Positions 1 to 9,294 of a stretch of 64,000 nt of DNA are shown here, in pieces. Source of the DNA: Flammeovirgaceae bacterium (GTDB lineage: Bacteria; Bacteroidota; Bacteroidia; Cytophagales; Cyclobacteriaceae). The stretch lies in NCBI GenBank assembly GCA_023251155.1, contig JAHEZH010000005.1, forward strand, positions 1-64,000, given 5' to 3'. Below the pieces are notes generated by a model, which was given only the letters and a program-made list of their open reading frames with translations, made no database searches and had not been told where the DNA came from. Numbering within the stretch: the first letter of the stretch is position 1; every line of letters starts with the position of its first letter. The translations under genes and the position numbers were made by a program.

Positions 1-449
1 TCCACGTACACATTGTAGTTACTCACATAGGCGACTTTTGTTCCATCATTGGAGAACTTGGCAAACATTAAAGAGGAGGAAGGCAGACCTGAGCCCAGCT
101 GGCGAAGTTGTTTTGTTTTCAGATCAAGCACCCAATAGTCGCCACGGGTGTCCAGGCGCCATACTTTTTTGGTGTTGGTGTAGATGAGCACTTTGCTCTG
201 GTCTGGTGAGAACGAGAAGCTTCTGATGGCAAGGCTGTTTTGGCCGGCAGGCGTAAGATCGGCCTTGGAGATCACTGTTTTTCTGCTGTTGTCGGCCAGT
301 GAATAGCTCACAATTCCGTCTGCCTCGGTGCGGTAATAACTGTTGCCCTCTTTGGTCCATTTTATTCCCTGCTGGGCAAAGGAAAACAGGGACACGACCA
401 GAAAGAGAGTGAGTAGGGAGTTTCTTTTTATTCTGCCGATAAGAATCAT
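1..449 (-). CDS. S9/DPP-IV-like peptidase, N-terminal fragment
   Basis: The 5' part of a leftward gene that runs off the window. It begins with ATG at 449-447 and opens with a signal peptide (residues about 1-22, LFLVVSLFSFAQ, cleavage near AQ). Next come beta-propeller-like repeats such as SFSPDQSKVLIYTNTKKVW and AKFSNDGTKVAYVSN, which resemble the DPPIV_N domain of prolyl-oligopeptidase family S9. The catalytic alpha/beta-hydrolase domain would lie outside the window, so peptidase activity is inferred from family architecture. It is divergent from the helicase gene. Another propeller protein (a TolB-like one) cannot be excluded. Confidence 0.72.
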   Translation of the reverse strand, partial: MILIGRIKRNSLLTLFLVVSLFSFAQQGIKWTKEGNSYYRTEADGIVSYSLADNSRKTVISKADLTPAGQNSLAIRSFSFSPDQSKVLIYTNTKKVWRLDTRGDYWVLDLKTKQLRQLGSGLPSSSLMFAKFSNDGTKVAYVSNYNVYV

Positions 450-535
450 ACCATTAGATTGTTTGGATAATGCGCAATAAAGGTAAGATTCATCAGGATA
501 TTTTCACTACCCGTGTTTTTGTGAATTAATAAACG

Positions 536-543
536 TACCTTTG
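536..543 (+). promoter_or_regulatory. candidate -7 promoter box for the helicase gene
   Basis: TACCTTTG matches the Bacteroidota -7 consensus TAnnTTTG exactly. I see no -33 TTTG at the usual 19-base spacing (the closest TTTG, 518-521, is only 14 bases away). If used, it would give a leader of about 145 bases, a long 5' UTR such as cold-shock helicase mRNAs often have. Confidence 0.35.
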
Positions 544-697
544 CCGCCGAAGAAGTACAATTAATGAAATGTCTATCAGTGAGGTGCGGTACAAGGCACC
601 TGGTACTCATGGATGTTTTGCATGAGTACGATCTCACCATCAGGGAGGCAAGCAAAGTGCTTGCAGCAGGTGAGAACCAGATATAACCATTTTAACA

Positions 698-2593
698 ATG
701 AAATCATTTGCAGACCTTGGTCTATCCAAGGGACTTGTGGAATCTGTGCAGTTGCTCGGATTCGAATCGCCTACACCTATTCAGGAACAAGCGATCCCCG
801 TATTATTAACCGGTAACCGTGACTTTGTAGGTCTTGCCCAAACCGGGACCGGTAAAACAGCCGCCTTTGGTCTGCCGCTATTGGACCTGGTCGATGACAA
901 GAGCAACGACACGCAGGCATTGGTGCTGGCACCTACCCGCGAGTTGGGTTTACAGATCGCCAATGATCTCGAAAACTTTTCTGAAAAAATCAAGCGCTTC
1001 AATATTGTAGCGGTGTATGGCGGTGCCAGCATCAGTGAACAGATACGTAAAGTAAAACGGGGTGCTCAGATCATCGTAGCTACACCGGGTCGTTTGATCG
1101 ATCTGATCGACCGTAAGGCAATCAACCTCAGTTCCATCAAGTACGTGGTATTGGATGAAGCCGATGAAATGCTGAACATGGGCTTTAAGGATGACCTGGA
1201 TAAGATTCTGTCGTTTACTTCGAAAGAAAAAGCGACCTGGTTGTTCTCGGCTACGATGCCGCGTGAAGTGCGTTCGATCATGAAGAACTACATGACCGAT
1301 CCGTTCGAGCTGCAGGTAGGTGAGCAGAACACCGGTAACGTCAACATTGAGCACGCCTACGTAGTGATTCAGGACCGTGACAAGTACCTGGCGCTGAAAC
1401 GCATTCTCGATTATACACCCGATATTTTCGGGTTGATCTTCTGCCGCACCCGTATCGACACTCAAAAGGTAGCCGAGATGCTGATGAAAGACGGATATAA
1501 TGCCGATTCATTGCATGGTGATCTGACACAACAACAGCGTGACCGCGTAATGGTGCGATTCCGTCAGCGCGATTTGCAGATACTGGTGGCTACTGATGTG
1601 GCGGCACGTGGTATCGATGTGGACGACATCACTCACGTGATCCATTTGAATATACCTGATGAAATGGAATTCTATACGCACCGCAGCGGACGTACTGCCC
1701 GTGCCGGTAAGAAAGGTATCTCCATTGCCATGATTTCGAAAAGAGAGCTGGGCAAGGTAAAGCAGATTGAAAAGACATTGAAGTCGACCTTCCGACGGAT
1801 GATGGTTCCTACCGGGCCGGAAGTGTGTCAGAAACAATTGCTTTCGCTGATGCATAAGGTGCATGAAGTGAAAGTAAATGAATCGGAAATTGAAGCATTC
1901 CTGCCGCAGGTGTACGAGGCCTTGAAAGGATTGACAAAAGAGGAACTGATCAAACGATTTGCTTCCATTGAATTCAATCGCTTCCTGGATTACTATCGCA
2001 ATGCACCGGATCTGAATACCGAAGGCGGTAAGCGCATGGACGGTGAAGGTGGCGATCGTTATGCCGCTGCAGGAGGCACACGCTTCTTCATCAACCTGGG
2101 GCGTATGGATGGAATTGAAAAAGCACAGATGCTGGAGTTGCTCGATGATTTCTGTGGCTTGGAGAAAAAAGACATTGGCAAGATTGACCTGAAGGGTGCT
2201 TATTCGTTCTTCGAAGTAGAGAAAGAAAAGGCAGAACAGGTATTGAAAGGCTTTAAGGGCGGAGTGGAGTACCAGGGCCGTCAGGTACGTGTAGAAGAAA
2301 CCAGCGACTCAGGTGGCGGTGGCCGCAGAAGCAGAGGGGGTGATCGTGACGATTCATCTTCTCCCCGCAGAAGCGATGGCCCTCCGAGGCGTGAGCGAAG
2401 CGGAAGCGGTGGTGGAAGCTACTCCGATCGCAGAAGGTCCGACAAGCCATCCTATGGTGGCAGCCGTTCCGAAAGAGGAGGATCTTCTTCAGGTCGCTCG
2501 TATGCTGACAAAAGCAGCAAGCCCACCTCATCGTCATCGGCTCCTTATTCCGAAAAGAAGCACGACCGGACCAATAAGAAATGGGATTTTTGA
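698..2593 (+). CDS. deaD: DEAD-box ATP-dependent RNA helicase (DeaD/CsdA type)
   Basis: ATP-driven unwinding of RNA, as in ribosome assembly and cold-adapted mRNA turnover in the cytoplasm. Visible motifs: Q motif GFESPTPIQEQA (about residue 22), Walker A AQTGTGKT (47-54), DEAD (about 152), SAT (about 184), ARGID (about 305) and HRSGRTARAG (about 328). Residues about 460-535 (RFFINLGRMDG onward) match the DbpA/CsdA RNA-binding domain. The last 90 residues are a low-complexity Gly/Arg/Ser tail, probably a disordered RNA-binding extension. The 631-residue length is typical of Bacteroidota CsdA-like helicases. The start is the ATG at 698, after a long leader. A hairpin terminator follows. Confidence 0.95.
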   Translation: MKSFADLGLSKGLVESVQLLGFESPTPIQEQAIPVLLTGNRDFVGLAQTGTGKTAAFGLPLLDLVDDKSNDTQALVLAPTRELGLQIANDLENFSEKIKRFNIVAVYGGASISEQIRKVKRGAQIIVATPGRLIDLIDRKAINLSSIKYVVLDEADEMLNMGFKDDLDKILSFTSKEKATWLFSATMPREVRSIMKNYMTDPFELQVGEQNTGNVNIEHAYVVIQDRDKYLALKRILDYTPDIFGLIFCRTRIDTQKVAEMLMKDGYNADSLHGDLTQQQRDRVMVRFRQRDLQILVATDVAARGIDVDDITHVIHLNIPDEMEFYTHRSGRTARAGKKGISIAMISKRELGKVKQIEKTLKSTFRRMMVPTGPEVCQKQLLSLMHKVHEVKVNESEIEAFLPQVYEALKGLTKEELIKRFASIEFNRFLDYYRNAPDLNTEGGKRMDGEGGDRYAAAGGTRFFINLGRMDGIEKAQMLELLDDFCGLEKKDIGKIDLKGAYSFFEVEKEKAEQVLKGFKGGVEYQGRQVRVEETSDSGGGGRRSRGGDRDDSSSPRRSDGPPRRERSGSGGGSYSDRRRSDKPSYGGSRSERGGSSSGRSYADKSSKPTSSSSAPYSEKKHDRTNKKWDF

Positions 2594-2620
2594 TTTTTTG
2601 AATTAAGTGATAGAAGTGAA

Positions 2621-2650
2621 AGGGTTGATCGAAAGGTCAACCTTTTTTTT
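2621..2650 (+). terminator. intrinsic terminator after the helicase gene
   Basis: An inverted repeat GGTTGA/TCAACC, extended by AA/TT with one bulged G, has an 8-base loop and runs straight into eight or more T residues on the plus strand, 30-60 bases after the stop codon. Confidence 0.8.
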
Positions 2651-2711
2651 ATGGTCGTGTTTAACCGTGGTCTGTGATGCACAGGCCAAGGTTATTTCTT
2701 ACAGTAATCCA

Positions 2712-4169
2712 TTATTTATAATTCAACGGAGGCGGGCCATCCGGTACCAGGCCTTTATATACATGATCGCCTTTGCGTTGTCTGAATTCTGCTTTAATCG
2801 CTTCGATCTTTTTCGGATCTTCCAGGATGTCCGCCATCGTCATTGCCAGCGTCTTTGACGAATGCAGTAATCCTTTGTGTCCTATCGACATACCGCCACA
2901 TGCCACTACGGCCCATGAATGCCACGGTGTTCCGATGGGGGCAGTGGCCGTGCTTAACCGCACAACCGGTACAATCCAGCTCACATCGCCTACATCCGTG
3001 GAGCCACCCATACCGGCGTTGGCTGTTTCTTCCAGCGGTTCTACTTTGCTGTGCAATCCTACCTGCGGCTTGCCGGTGCTCTCCTGTATCTTCCTGGCGA
3101 ATAGCTGTTCTTCTTCCGTGTAGCGGATGGGTCCCAATAGCTCCAGGTTCTGCTGTACCAGTGCTCCGCCTGTACGGTTCACCAATACTTCATAGATACC
3201 CGACACCAGCGAAACTTTATAGTCAACATTGGCCATGATAGCCGCTCCACCTGCCATCTTCTTCACCCGCTCGTATACTTCATCCATACCTGCGCGTGTA
3301 TTGTCGCGCACGCGCACCCAGATGCGCGCGTAATCCGGCACTACATTAACTACCTGGCCGCCATCCTGTATGTGGTAATGTACCCGTACGGATGGCTTGA
3401 TGTGTTCACGCATGGAGTTAATACCATGGGCATACAGCTCCAGGGCATCCGATGCACTTCTTCCATTCCACGGATCAGCTGCAGCGTGAGCAGCCTGTCC
3501 ATAAAATTCGACTGTAAAGTCAACCATGGCCAGTGAGCTTTGCACACCTGCTCTGGTTTCGGCAGCCGGGTGCCAGTCCATACATACATCGAGATCATTG
3601 AAAAGACCTGCACGTGCCATCCAGAGTTTGCCAAAGAACTTTTCTTCTGCCGGTGTACCGAAAAACTTGACCGTTCCTTTCAGCTTACCCTGAGCCATCA
3701 GTTCTTTGATCGCAATGGCGGCACCCAGACTGGCCGTACCAAAAAGATTGTGACCACACCCATGCCCCGGCTCACCTACGTGGATGGGATCTTTGGTAGG
3801 TACTGCCTTTTGAGAAAGACCCGGCAATGCATCAAACTCACCGAGTATGCCGATCACCGGGCTACCGCTACCGTAGGTAGCAATGAACGCCGTAGGCATT
3901 TCGGCAACGCCCCGTTCTACTTTGAAGCCATTGGCTTCTGCATAGTCGGCAAGAAGTTTGGACGAAGTGGATTCATGGAAAGCGGTTTCTTCCGCGGCCC
4001 ATATCTTATCACTGATGGCGATGAGGTCCGCCGAGTGTTTGTTTACCGATTCAAGGATGGCGGTTTTGTTGGCCGTGATTTTAGGTGCCGCTGCTTTTTT
4101 CTGTGCTTGTACCAAGCCCGCAGTAAACACCAGCATCACCGCAAAGAATAGTTTTGCTCTCATGATCAT
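2712..4169 (-). CDS. secreted M20 amidohydrolase/peptidase (AbgB-like)
   Basis: A metal-dependent hydrolase of the M20/M28 clan, most like p-aminobenzoyl-glutamate or aminoacyl amidohydrolases. A signal peptide (LFFAVMLVFTAGLVQAQ) exports it to the periplasm. Metal-site motifs are visible: EFDALPG (about 112), GHGCGHN (about 138-144), GTPAEE (about 172) and DWHPA (about 198). The dimerisation insertion follows, including HYHIQDGGQVVNVVPDYA. At 485 residues it is the AbgB type rather than a dipeptidase. The start may be the ATG at 4169 or the one at 4163 (MRAKLFF). The substrate cannot be told from sequence, and it has no obvious operon partner. Confidence 0.87.
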   Translation of the reverse strand: MIMRAKLFFAVMLVFTAGLVQAQKKAAAPKITANKTAILESVNKHSADLIAISDKIWAAEETAFHESTSSKLLADYAEANGFKVERGVAEMPTAFIATYGSGSPVIGILGEFDALPGLSQKAVPTKDPIHVGEPGHGCGHNLFGTASLGAAIAIKELMAQGKLKGTVKFFGTPAEEKFFGKLWMARAGLFNDLDVCMDWHPAAETRAGVQSSLAMVDFTVEFYGQAAHAAADPWNGRSASDALELYAHGINSMREHIKPSVRVHYHIQDGGQVVNVVPDYARIWVRVRDNTRAGMDEVYERVKKMAGGAAIMANVDYKVSLVSGIYEVLVNRTGGALVQQNLELLGPIRYTEEEQLFARKIQESTGKPQVGLHSKVEPLEETANAGMGGSTDVGDVSWIVPVVRLSTATAPIGTPWHSWAVVACGGMSIGHKGLLHSSKTLAMTMADILEDPKKIEAIKAEFRQRKGDHVYKGLVPDGPPPLNYK

Positions 4170-4480
4170 AGGTTTAGGTTGTCACAATAAAGTGAAAAGC
4201 CATCATTAAATGATTGCCTTTGAAATAAAATTGAATCAGAAATGAAATAACGGGTCGGCTAACGACACACAAACGTTTGAAGCTCGCCATGTTGCACAGC
4301 TACTGTCGCTCAATGCTGGAGGGAATTGGATAAATCAAGGATTAACGGGAATAGGTATATTCGTGCTGCGCAGAATTTTTTCAATGAAGAAGAAGTTAAT
4401 ACTAGGAGTAATGCATTACCAACAAGTAATTCTCCTTCCGGTGAGTTTTATACTCACCCTACCTTCATCGATCGTAAATC
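4170..4480. other. intergenic region without a convincing gene
   Basis: No ORF here looks coding on either strand. It contains the upstream region of the M20 gene and one tight hairpin, GGTGAGT-TTTAT-ACTCACC (4440-4458), seven base pairs with a five-base loop and no T-run. Its function is unknown. Confidence 0.5.
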
Positions 4481-4519
4481 GATAAAAGACAAAGGGTAGC
4501 TTAACACAGCCACCCTTTG
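4481..4519 (-). terminator. intrinsic terminator after the Dabb gene
   Basis: CAAAGGGT (4490-4497) pairs with ACCCTTTG (4512-4519). On the minus strand the stem is followed by GTCTTTT, so it fits as terminator for the leftward Dabb gene ending at 4547. Confidence 0.7.
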
Positions 4520-4546
4520 CCTATCATTTATCTTAAAAGAACATGA

Positions 4547-4951
4547 CTACCCATTAATCGCATCGTACACCACTACTCGCTCCCACAGGTGGGAGTGTTC
4601 TTTGATGAACTTCTGGTGGATGGGATGATCCTGGTAGGTTTTCTGATCTTGCTCGTTATCGAAGAACATCACCTCCGATACCGCAAAACTATTGTCCACC
4701 ACATCACGCTTTTCAGTAGAAGCCGGAATGCCTACATGCAGCATTTTGATGGTTTCTATTTTGCCTAATGTCTTCACACCGGCGACCAACTTATCACGGT
4801 CTTCTACGGAGGAAGGATTCTTCAGCCAGAAGATCGCGTGGTGTACCAATACTTTCTTTTCTTTTTTCTGATCCATGGGCAATGCATTTACTGATGCCCC
4901 TAAAGTTAGCAACGATGCGCTGGCAATGAATTTTCTGCGGGAAGATTTCAT
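4547..4951 (-). CDS. Dabb (stress-responsive A/B barrel) protein with Tat-like signal
   Basis: A 134-residue protein. The N-terminus [18 protein letters not shown] is a twin-arginine-like export signal. The mature part (about 33-132) is one Dabb ferredoxin-like barrel, with the family hallmarks [10 protein letters not shown] at the start and the HP-x-H segment [19 protein letters not shown] near the end. Dabb proteins are small dimeric barrels. Some are enzymes, but most have no known role, and no function can be assigned here. It is a single gene with its own terminator and an inverted repeat in front. Confidence 0.85.
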   Translation of the reverse strand: MKSSRRKFIASASLLTLGASVNALPMDQKKEKKVLVHHAIFWLKNPSSVEDRDKLVAGVKTLGKIETIKMLHVGIPASTEKRDVVDNSFAVSEVMFFDNEQDQKTYQDHPIHQKFIKEHSHLWERVVVYDAING

Positions 4952-4978
4952 ACGTTTATTTTTAATAATTAAATAAAT

Positions 4979-4997
4979 ACCTGTCCGGTCGACAGGT
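4979..4997. promoter_or_regulatory. inverted repeat upstream of the Dabb gene
   Basis: ACCTGTC-CGGTC-GACAGGT is a perfect 7-bp inverted repeat 28 bases upstream of the Dabb start codon. It could be an operator or a leader hairpin. Nothing else supports either role. Confidence 0.35.
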
Positions 4998-5111
4998 AAA
5001 ACGACTACGGAAAGATAATCAGTTATTAGTATTCATAACGAGTACGAAATAGAATAAAGTCTTTCTGCTATCTTACGAACGTGTTTGTGACTGTATTCAT
5101 CTGATCTTTTT

Positions 5112-7505
5112 ATGAAGATACTTCTGCTTCCACTGATCTTTTTTTATTCGTTGGCCATTCCGCTCGCTGCTCAAACCATCTCTCCCGAGCTACTCACCCG
5201 CAAATGGAATGCGCAATGGCTTACCTCCGATGATACGGGTGAAGAATATGGTGTCTATCATTTTCGCAAGACCATCGCGCTGGCATCAACGCCGGCTTCT
5301 TTTGTTGTCCATGTTTCCGGTGACAACCGGTATCAGCTCTTTGTAAATGGTACACTGGTTGCGTTGGGCCCCGCCCGTGGTGATCTGTACCACTGGAATT
5401 TTGAAACGGTCGATATTGCTTCGTACCTGAAAGCAGGAAGTAATGTACTCGCTGCTGTAGTCTGGAATTCCGGAAAGCAACGTGCACTGGCGCAGGTTTC
5501 GTTTCGCACCGGGTTTATACTGCAGGGGAATACCGCGCAGGAAGAAGTGGCCAACACCAACGCAAGCTGGAAGTACCTGAAAAACAGAAGCTATACACCA
5601 CTCACGCCCGATCTCACCTATACCTACTATGCACTCGGTCCGGGGGAGCATGTGGACTATACCTACTATCCCTCCGGGTGGGAAACGGCATCGTACAATG
5701 ACAGTGAATGGACTTCACCTCAGATTGTTTCCGGCGGATTGCCCAAGGGGGTGTTCGATTGGTTTTCTAACTGGATGCTGTTGCCCCGCGCTATTCCGCA
5801 GATGGAGTTGACACCACAGCGCTTTCAAAGTGTACGGGAAATAAGTGGTATAAAATCGCCTAAGGAATTTCCTTCTGCGAAAGCAGGCATTGAAATACCG
5901 GCCCATACAAAAGTCACGTTGCTGCTGGACCAGGGACATCTTACCAATGCCTATCCTGTTATTCAATTCAGTAAAGGAAAGCAGGCTGTCGTAGCTATTC
6001 AGTATGCCGAAGCCTTGTTTGTTGATGAAGGCACCGCCAAAAACTGGAAAGCGCAAAAAGCAAAAGGCAATCGCAATGAAGTAACGGGCAAACGCTTTGT
6101 GGGAGTGAAAGATGAATTCATTGCCAATGGAACGAGCGGCCAGAAGTTTAGTTCACTGGACTGGCGCACCTTTCGTTATGTGAAGATTCAGATGGAAACA
6201 AAAGAGGAACCCTTGGTACTCGATGATGTATCGAGTGTATTCACGGGCTATCCTTTTGTGCTGAACGCCAGGTTTGATGCGAAGGACAACGAACTGCAGA
6301 AAATTTTTGAAACCGGATGGCGCACGGCCCGTCTCTGTGCGGGAGAAACGTATGTGGATTGTCCGTATTACGAACAGCTGCAATACTTCGGTGATACACG
6401 CATTCAATGTATGGTATCGCTGTACAATAGTGGTGATGACCGGTTGATGCGCAATGCCATTGTACAAGGCGATCAGTCGCGTATAGCAGAAGGAATCACG
6501 TTGAGCCGTTATCCTTCTTCACTTGATCAGCAGATTCCGTTCTTCTCACTGTGGTGGATCGGCATGGTCTATGATTATCATTTGTATCGCGATGATGAAG
6601 CGTTTGTAAAATCATTTCTTCCCGGTGAGCGGAACGTGCTTGCTTTCTTTGCAAGGTATCAGCAAGCGGATGGACGTTTGAAAAATGTGCCGTACTGGTT
6701 GTTTACCGACTGGGCCGAAACAGGTGGATGGCATAGCGGTATTCCGCCAATAGGCACGGATGGCAGTTCGGCCGTGCTCGACTTTCAATTGCTTCTGGCG
6801 TACCAGACTGCCGCTAAACTGGAAGAAGACCTGGGGTTGAAAGAACTGGCTGCCAGGTACCGTGAGGAAGCTAACCGCCTTGCGCAATCCATAGAGAAAG
6901 CCTATTGGCAGGAAGACCGTCAATTATTCTTTGATACCAGCGATAAGAAGCAGGCCTCACAACATACCAACACACTGGCGGTACTTACCGATATCGTGAA
7001 AGGAGCGAAGATGGAAGAAGTGATGATCAGAACCCTTGCCGATACCACCTTAACCCCCGCCACCATTTACTTTCAATACTATGTCAATCAGGCTTTGTCA
7101 AAGGCAGGTATGGGTGATATTTATCTTTCGCGATTGGGGGTGTGGAAAGAAAACCTGAAGCAAGGCCTTACCACCTGGGCAGAGATCAGTGATGTTAACC
7201 ATGCACGTTCCGATTGCCACGCGTGGGGTGCAAGCCCTAACATTGAATTCTTCCGTATTGTACTGGGTATCGATTCCGGGTCTCCCGGCTTTAAAACCAT
7301 TCGTATTCAACCGCATCTCGGTACACTGAAGCAGGCCTCAGGCACCATGCCGCATCCGAAAGGAGCGATCAGTGTGAATTACTCCTCGGACAAAAAAGGA
7401 AAATGGACAGCGGTGATTGCTATCCCTACCGGCACAACGGGTCGTTTCGTGTGGAAGGACAAAACGTATTCCCTGGCATCGGGTGTGAATACCCTTGCGT
7501 TGTAA
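5112..7505 (+). CDS. GH78-like alpha-L-rhamnosidase, secreted
   Basis: Predicted to release terminal rhamnose from glycans in the periplasm or outside the cell. A signal peptide (LLPLIFFYSLAIPLAAQ) is followed by jelly-roll beta domains (about 25-380, including the N-terminal carbohydrate-binding-like part FVVHVSGDNRYQLFVNGT), an (alpha/alpha)6 catalytic domain (about 385-700) and a C-terminal beta domain. The conserved CPYYEQLQYFGD (about 417-428) corresponds to the family CPxxERxGWxGD region carrying the general acid. TTWAE..SDCHAW (about 687-703) matches the site of the catalytic Glu. At 797 residues it is normal for the family. Substrate specificity is inferred only. Confidence 0.85.
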   Translation: MKILLLPLIFFYSLAIPLAAQTISPELLTRKWNAQWLTSDDTGEEYGVYHFRKTIALASTPASFVVHVSGDNRYQLFVNGTLVALGPARGDLYHWNFETVDIASYLKAGSNVLAAVVWNSGKQRALAQVSFRTGFILQGNTAQEEVANTNASWKYLKNRSYTPLTPDLTYTYYALGPGEHVDYTYYPSGWETASYNDSEWTSPQIVSGGLPKGVFDWFSNWMLLPRAIPQMELTPQRFQSVREISGIKSPKEFPSAKAGIEIPAHTKVTLLLDQGHLTNAYPVIQFSKGKQAVVAIQYAEALFVDEGTAKNWKAQKAKGNRNEVTGKRFVGVKDEFIANGTSGQKFSSLDWRTFRYVKIQMETKEEPLVLDDVSSVFTGYPFVLNARFDAKDNELQKIFETGWRTARLCAGETYVDCPYYEQLQYFGDTRIQCMVSLYNSGDDRLMRNAIVQGDQSRIAEGITLSRYPSSLDQQIPFFSLWWIGMVYDYHLYRDDEAFVKSFLPGERNVLAFFARYQQADGRLKNVPYWLFTDWAETGGWHSGIPPIGTDGSSAVLDFQLLLAYQTAAKLEEDLGLKELAARYREEANRLAQSIEKAYWQEDRQLFFDTSDKKQASQHTNTLAVLTDIVKGAKMEEVMIRTLADTTLTPATIYFQYYVNQALSKAGMGDIYLSRLGVWKENLKQGLTTWAEISDVNHARSDCHAWGASPNIEFFRIVLGIDSGSPGFKTIRIQPHLGTLKQASGTMPHPKGAISVNYSSDKKGKWTAVIAIPTGTTGRFVWKDKTYSLASGVNTLAL

Positions 7506-7529
7506 TCTGAATTATTCCAGGTGGATAGC

Positions 7530-8117
7530 ATGATGACCCATTTAGGTATAGCGCTCAGTACCTTCATGGTTACGAACATTGATGACCTGCTTATCCTCAG
7601 TATTTATTTTGCCAGCCCTGACTACAAGACACGAAGTATCATCCTGGGGCAGTACCTCGGAATCGCATCCCTCATCGTAATCAGTCTCACCGGTTTGATC
7701 ATCGGCAATATTCTTGAGCCGCATTGGGTGAGTTTATTGGGGTTGCTTCCGTTTTTACTAGGTATAAAAGACGTACCTGGCCTGCTCAAGAAGGACGAGG
7801 CCGAGGATGAGCCAGCCGCAAAGCGAAGTCAATGGCCATTTCTCCATGTGGCGTTAGTCACGATCGCGAATGGGGGAGATAACATTGGTGTATATGCGCC
7901 ATTGTTTGCCCATGTGAACAAGATGCAGATCCCGTTATATGTCATTACCTGGCTGGTGCTGACTGCATGCTGGTGTGCACTCGCATTCGCGGTGGTGAAA
8001 CATCCCCGCATCAAAATGCTATTTGCTAGATTTGGGAAGTTGATTCTTCCCGTTTTCCTTATCTTGCTTGGCTCATGGATAATGAGTGATTTTATAACCT
8101 GGCTCTTTCTGAATTGA
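7530..8117 (+). CDS. CadD-family cadmium resistance transporter-like membrane protein
   Basis: A polytopic inner-membrane protein with five or six hydrophobic segments. It has the repeated acidic motifs of the Cad family (PF03596): TNIDDLLILSIYF in the first helix and ANGGDNIGVYAPLF in the middle. Staphylococcal CadD relatives give modest cadmium resistance; others may move other cations. The ATG at 7530 is preferred to the upstream GTG at 7521. It starts 25 bases after the rhamnosidase and is followed three bases later by the deacetylase gene, so it may be co-transcribed with both. Confidence 0.82.
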   Translation: MMTHLGIALSTFMVTNIDDLLILSIYFASPDYKTRSIILGQYLGIASLIVISLTGLIIGNILEPHWVSLLGLLPFLLGIKDVPGLLKKDEAEDEPAAKRSQWPFLHVALVTIANGGDNIGVYAPLFAHVNKMQIPLYVITWLVLTACWCALAFAVVKHPRIKMLFARFGKLILPVFLILLGSWIMSDFITWLFLN

Positions 8118-8120
8118 TGG

Positions 8121-9056
8121 ATGATGAAAAAAATACTGATGTCTTTATGTATGGTCGCTGCAGTGCATGCTTTCGCGCAAAGCAAAAAGCAGGTAGCCAT
8201 TACCATTGATGATGTACCATTTACTCAATGGTCGGATGCTACGCCTCTTCAGGTAAAAAAGGCGGCCAACGAAAAACTGCTTCAGGTGTTCACTGCCGGA
8301 AAAGTACCTGTCACCTTATTTATTAATGAGATCACCCTGCAGGGAACAGAGGAAAAAGCCAGAATAGATGTGCTGGCAAAATGGCTGGAGAACCCGTTGG
8401 TGACAGCAGGGAATCACGGTTATCAACACGCTAACTTTAACACTACTTCCGTTGATGATTTTCAGCAGGAAGTGGTGAAAGGTGAAGTGATTACAAGGCA
8501 ACTGCTTTCCAGGTTCAAAAAGCCTTTGAAGTACTTTCGCTTTCCTTACAATGCCACCGGTAAAGACAGTGTTTCCCGTTTCGCGCTGGAAGCGTTTCTG
8601 AAAAGCAAAGGATACATCAGTACACCGTTTACTATTGAAAGCCAGGATTATTCTTTTGCTTCCCGCTATCAGAGCGAACTGGACAAAGGAGCTACCCAGG
8701 CAGCAGAACAAACCGGTCGCGACTATGTAGCCTACACGTTAAAGACGTTTGCGTACTTTGAAAAAGTGACTCAGGAGCAATACGGCAGACCGATTGCCCA
8801 GATTTACCTTTGTCACGATAACCAGCTCAATGCCGATTACATGCCACTGCTGCTGGCGGAACTAACGAAGGCAGGTTATGATTTTAAAAGCCTTGATGAA
8901 GTGATGCGTGACCCTGTTTATCAGTCGACCTCCTGTTATACCGGACCTTACGGATTCTCCTGGTTGTATCGCTGGGAGAAAGACCTGAAGAGAAGAAGGG
9001 AAATGATGATGGGGCAACCGGAGATGGACACCCCCATTGAACCAAAAAAGAATTGA
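8121..9056 (+). CDS. polysaccharide deacetylase (NodB homology), secreted
   Basis: A carbohydrate esterase family 4-like enzyme that removes N- or O-acetyl groups from envelope or environmental polysaccharide. Signal peptide SLCMVAAVHAFAQ. NodB motifs: VAITIDDVPF (motif 1, about 25-34, metal-binding Asp), GNHGYQHAN (motif 2, the H-x3-H metal ligands, about 97-105) and YFRFPYNATG (motif 3, about 140-149). At 311 residues it has a C-terminal extension beyond the minimal domain. It lies three bases after the CadD-like gene and two bases before the next small gene, which suggests an operon. Confidence 0.87.
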   Translation: MMKKILMSLCMVAAVHAFAQSKKQVAITIDDVPFTQWSDATPLQVKKAANEKLLQVFTAGKVPVTLFINEITLQGTEEKARIDVLAKWLENPLVTAGNHGYQHANFNTTSVDDFQQEVVKGEVITRQLLSRFKKPLKYFRFPYNATGKDSVSRFALEAFLKSKGYISTPFTIESQDYSFASRYQSELDKGATQAAEQTGRDYVAYTLKTFAYFEKVTQEQYGRPIAQIYLCHDNQLNADYMPLLLAELTKAGYDFKSLDEVMRDPVYQSTSCYTGPYGFSWLYRWEKDLKRRREMMMGQPEMDTPIEPKKN

Positions 9057-9057
9057 C

Positions 9058-9294
9058 ATGAATCTGCTACCGGAACATCAAACAGTATTGAAAGGACTTC
9101 ATGGAAAAGGAGGCACGGGCAATGTCAATGAGTTTTTAGCAATTGGTGCACCTGACTTTGATCGTGGTTTTACTGTCGCCAACGACATGCAGAACCTGGA
9201 TCTGGTGAAGCTGTTGTATTCGAACTTCAATAAGAACCTGGTGGTAGTCGAATGGACGCTGTTGGGCGAAAGCGAATTCGGGAAGCGGGTATGA
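9058..9294 (+). CDS. small protein of unknown function
   Basis: A 78-residue cytosolic-looking protein starting with ATG at 9058, two bases after the deacetylase stop. Its own stop overlaps the start of the Dph6-like gene (ATGA at 9291-9294), the tight packing expected of an operon. No signal peptide or membrane segment. Visible segments are LKGLHGKGGTGNVNEFLAIG and NKNLVVVEWTLLG. I recognise no family. A reading frame running back to 9037 exists but would overlap the previous gene. Confidence 0.6.
   Translation: MNLLPEHQTVLKGLHGKGGTGNVNEFLAIGAPDFDRGFTVANDMQNLDLVKLLYSNFNKNLVVVEWTLLGESEFGKRV

Noticed and set aside
950-1465. 171-codon minus-strand frame inside the helicase gene
   Set aside because: It is antisense to strongly conserved helicase motifs and encodes nothing recognisable.
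2300-2593. Low-complexity DNA at the 3' end of the helicase gene as a separate repeat element
   Set aside because: It is explained by the in-frame Gly/Arg/Ser-rich tail.
3540-4151. 203-codon plus-strand frame opposite the M20 gene
   Set aside because: It mirrors conserved M20 sequence including the metal motif and has no signal of its own.
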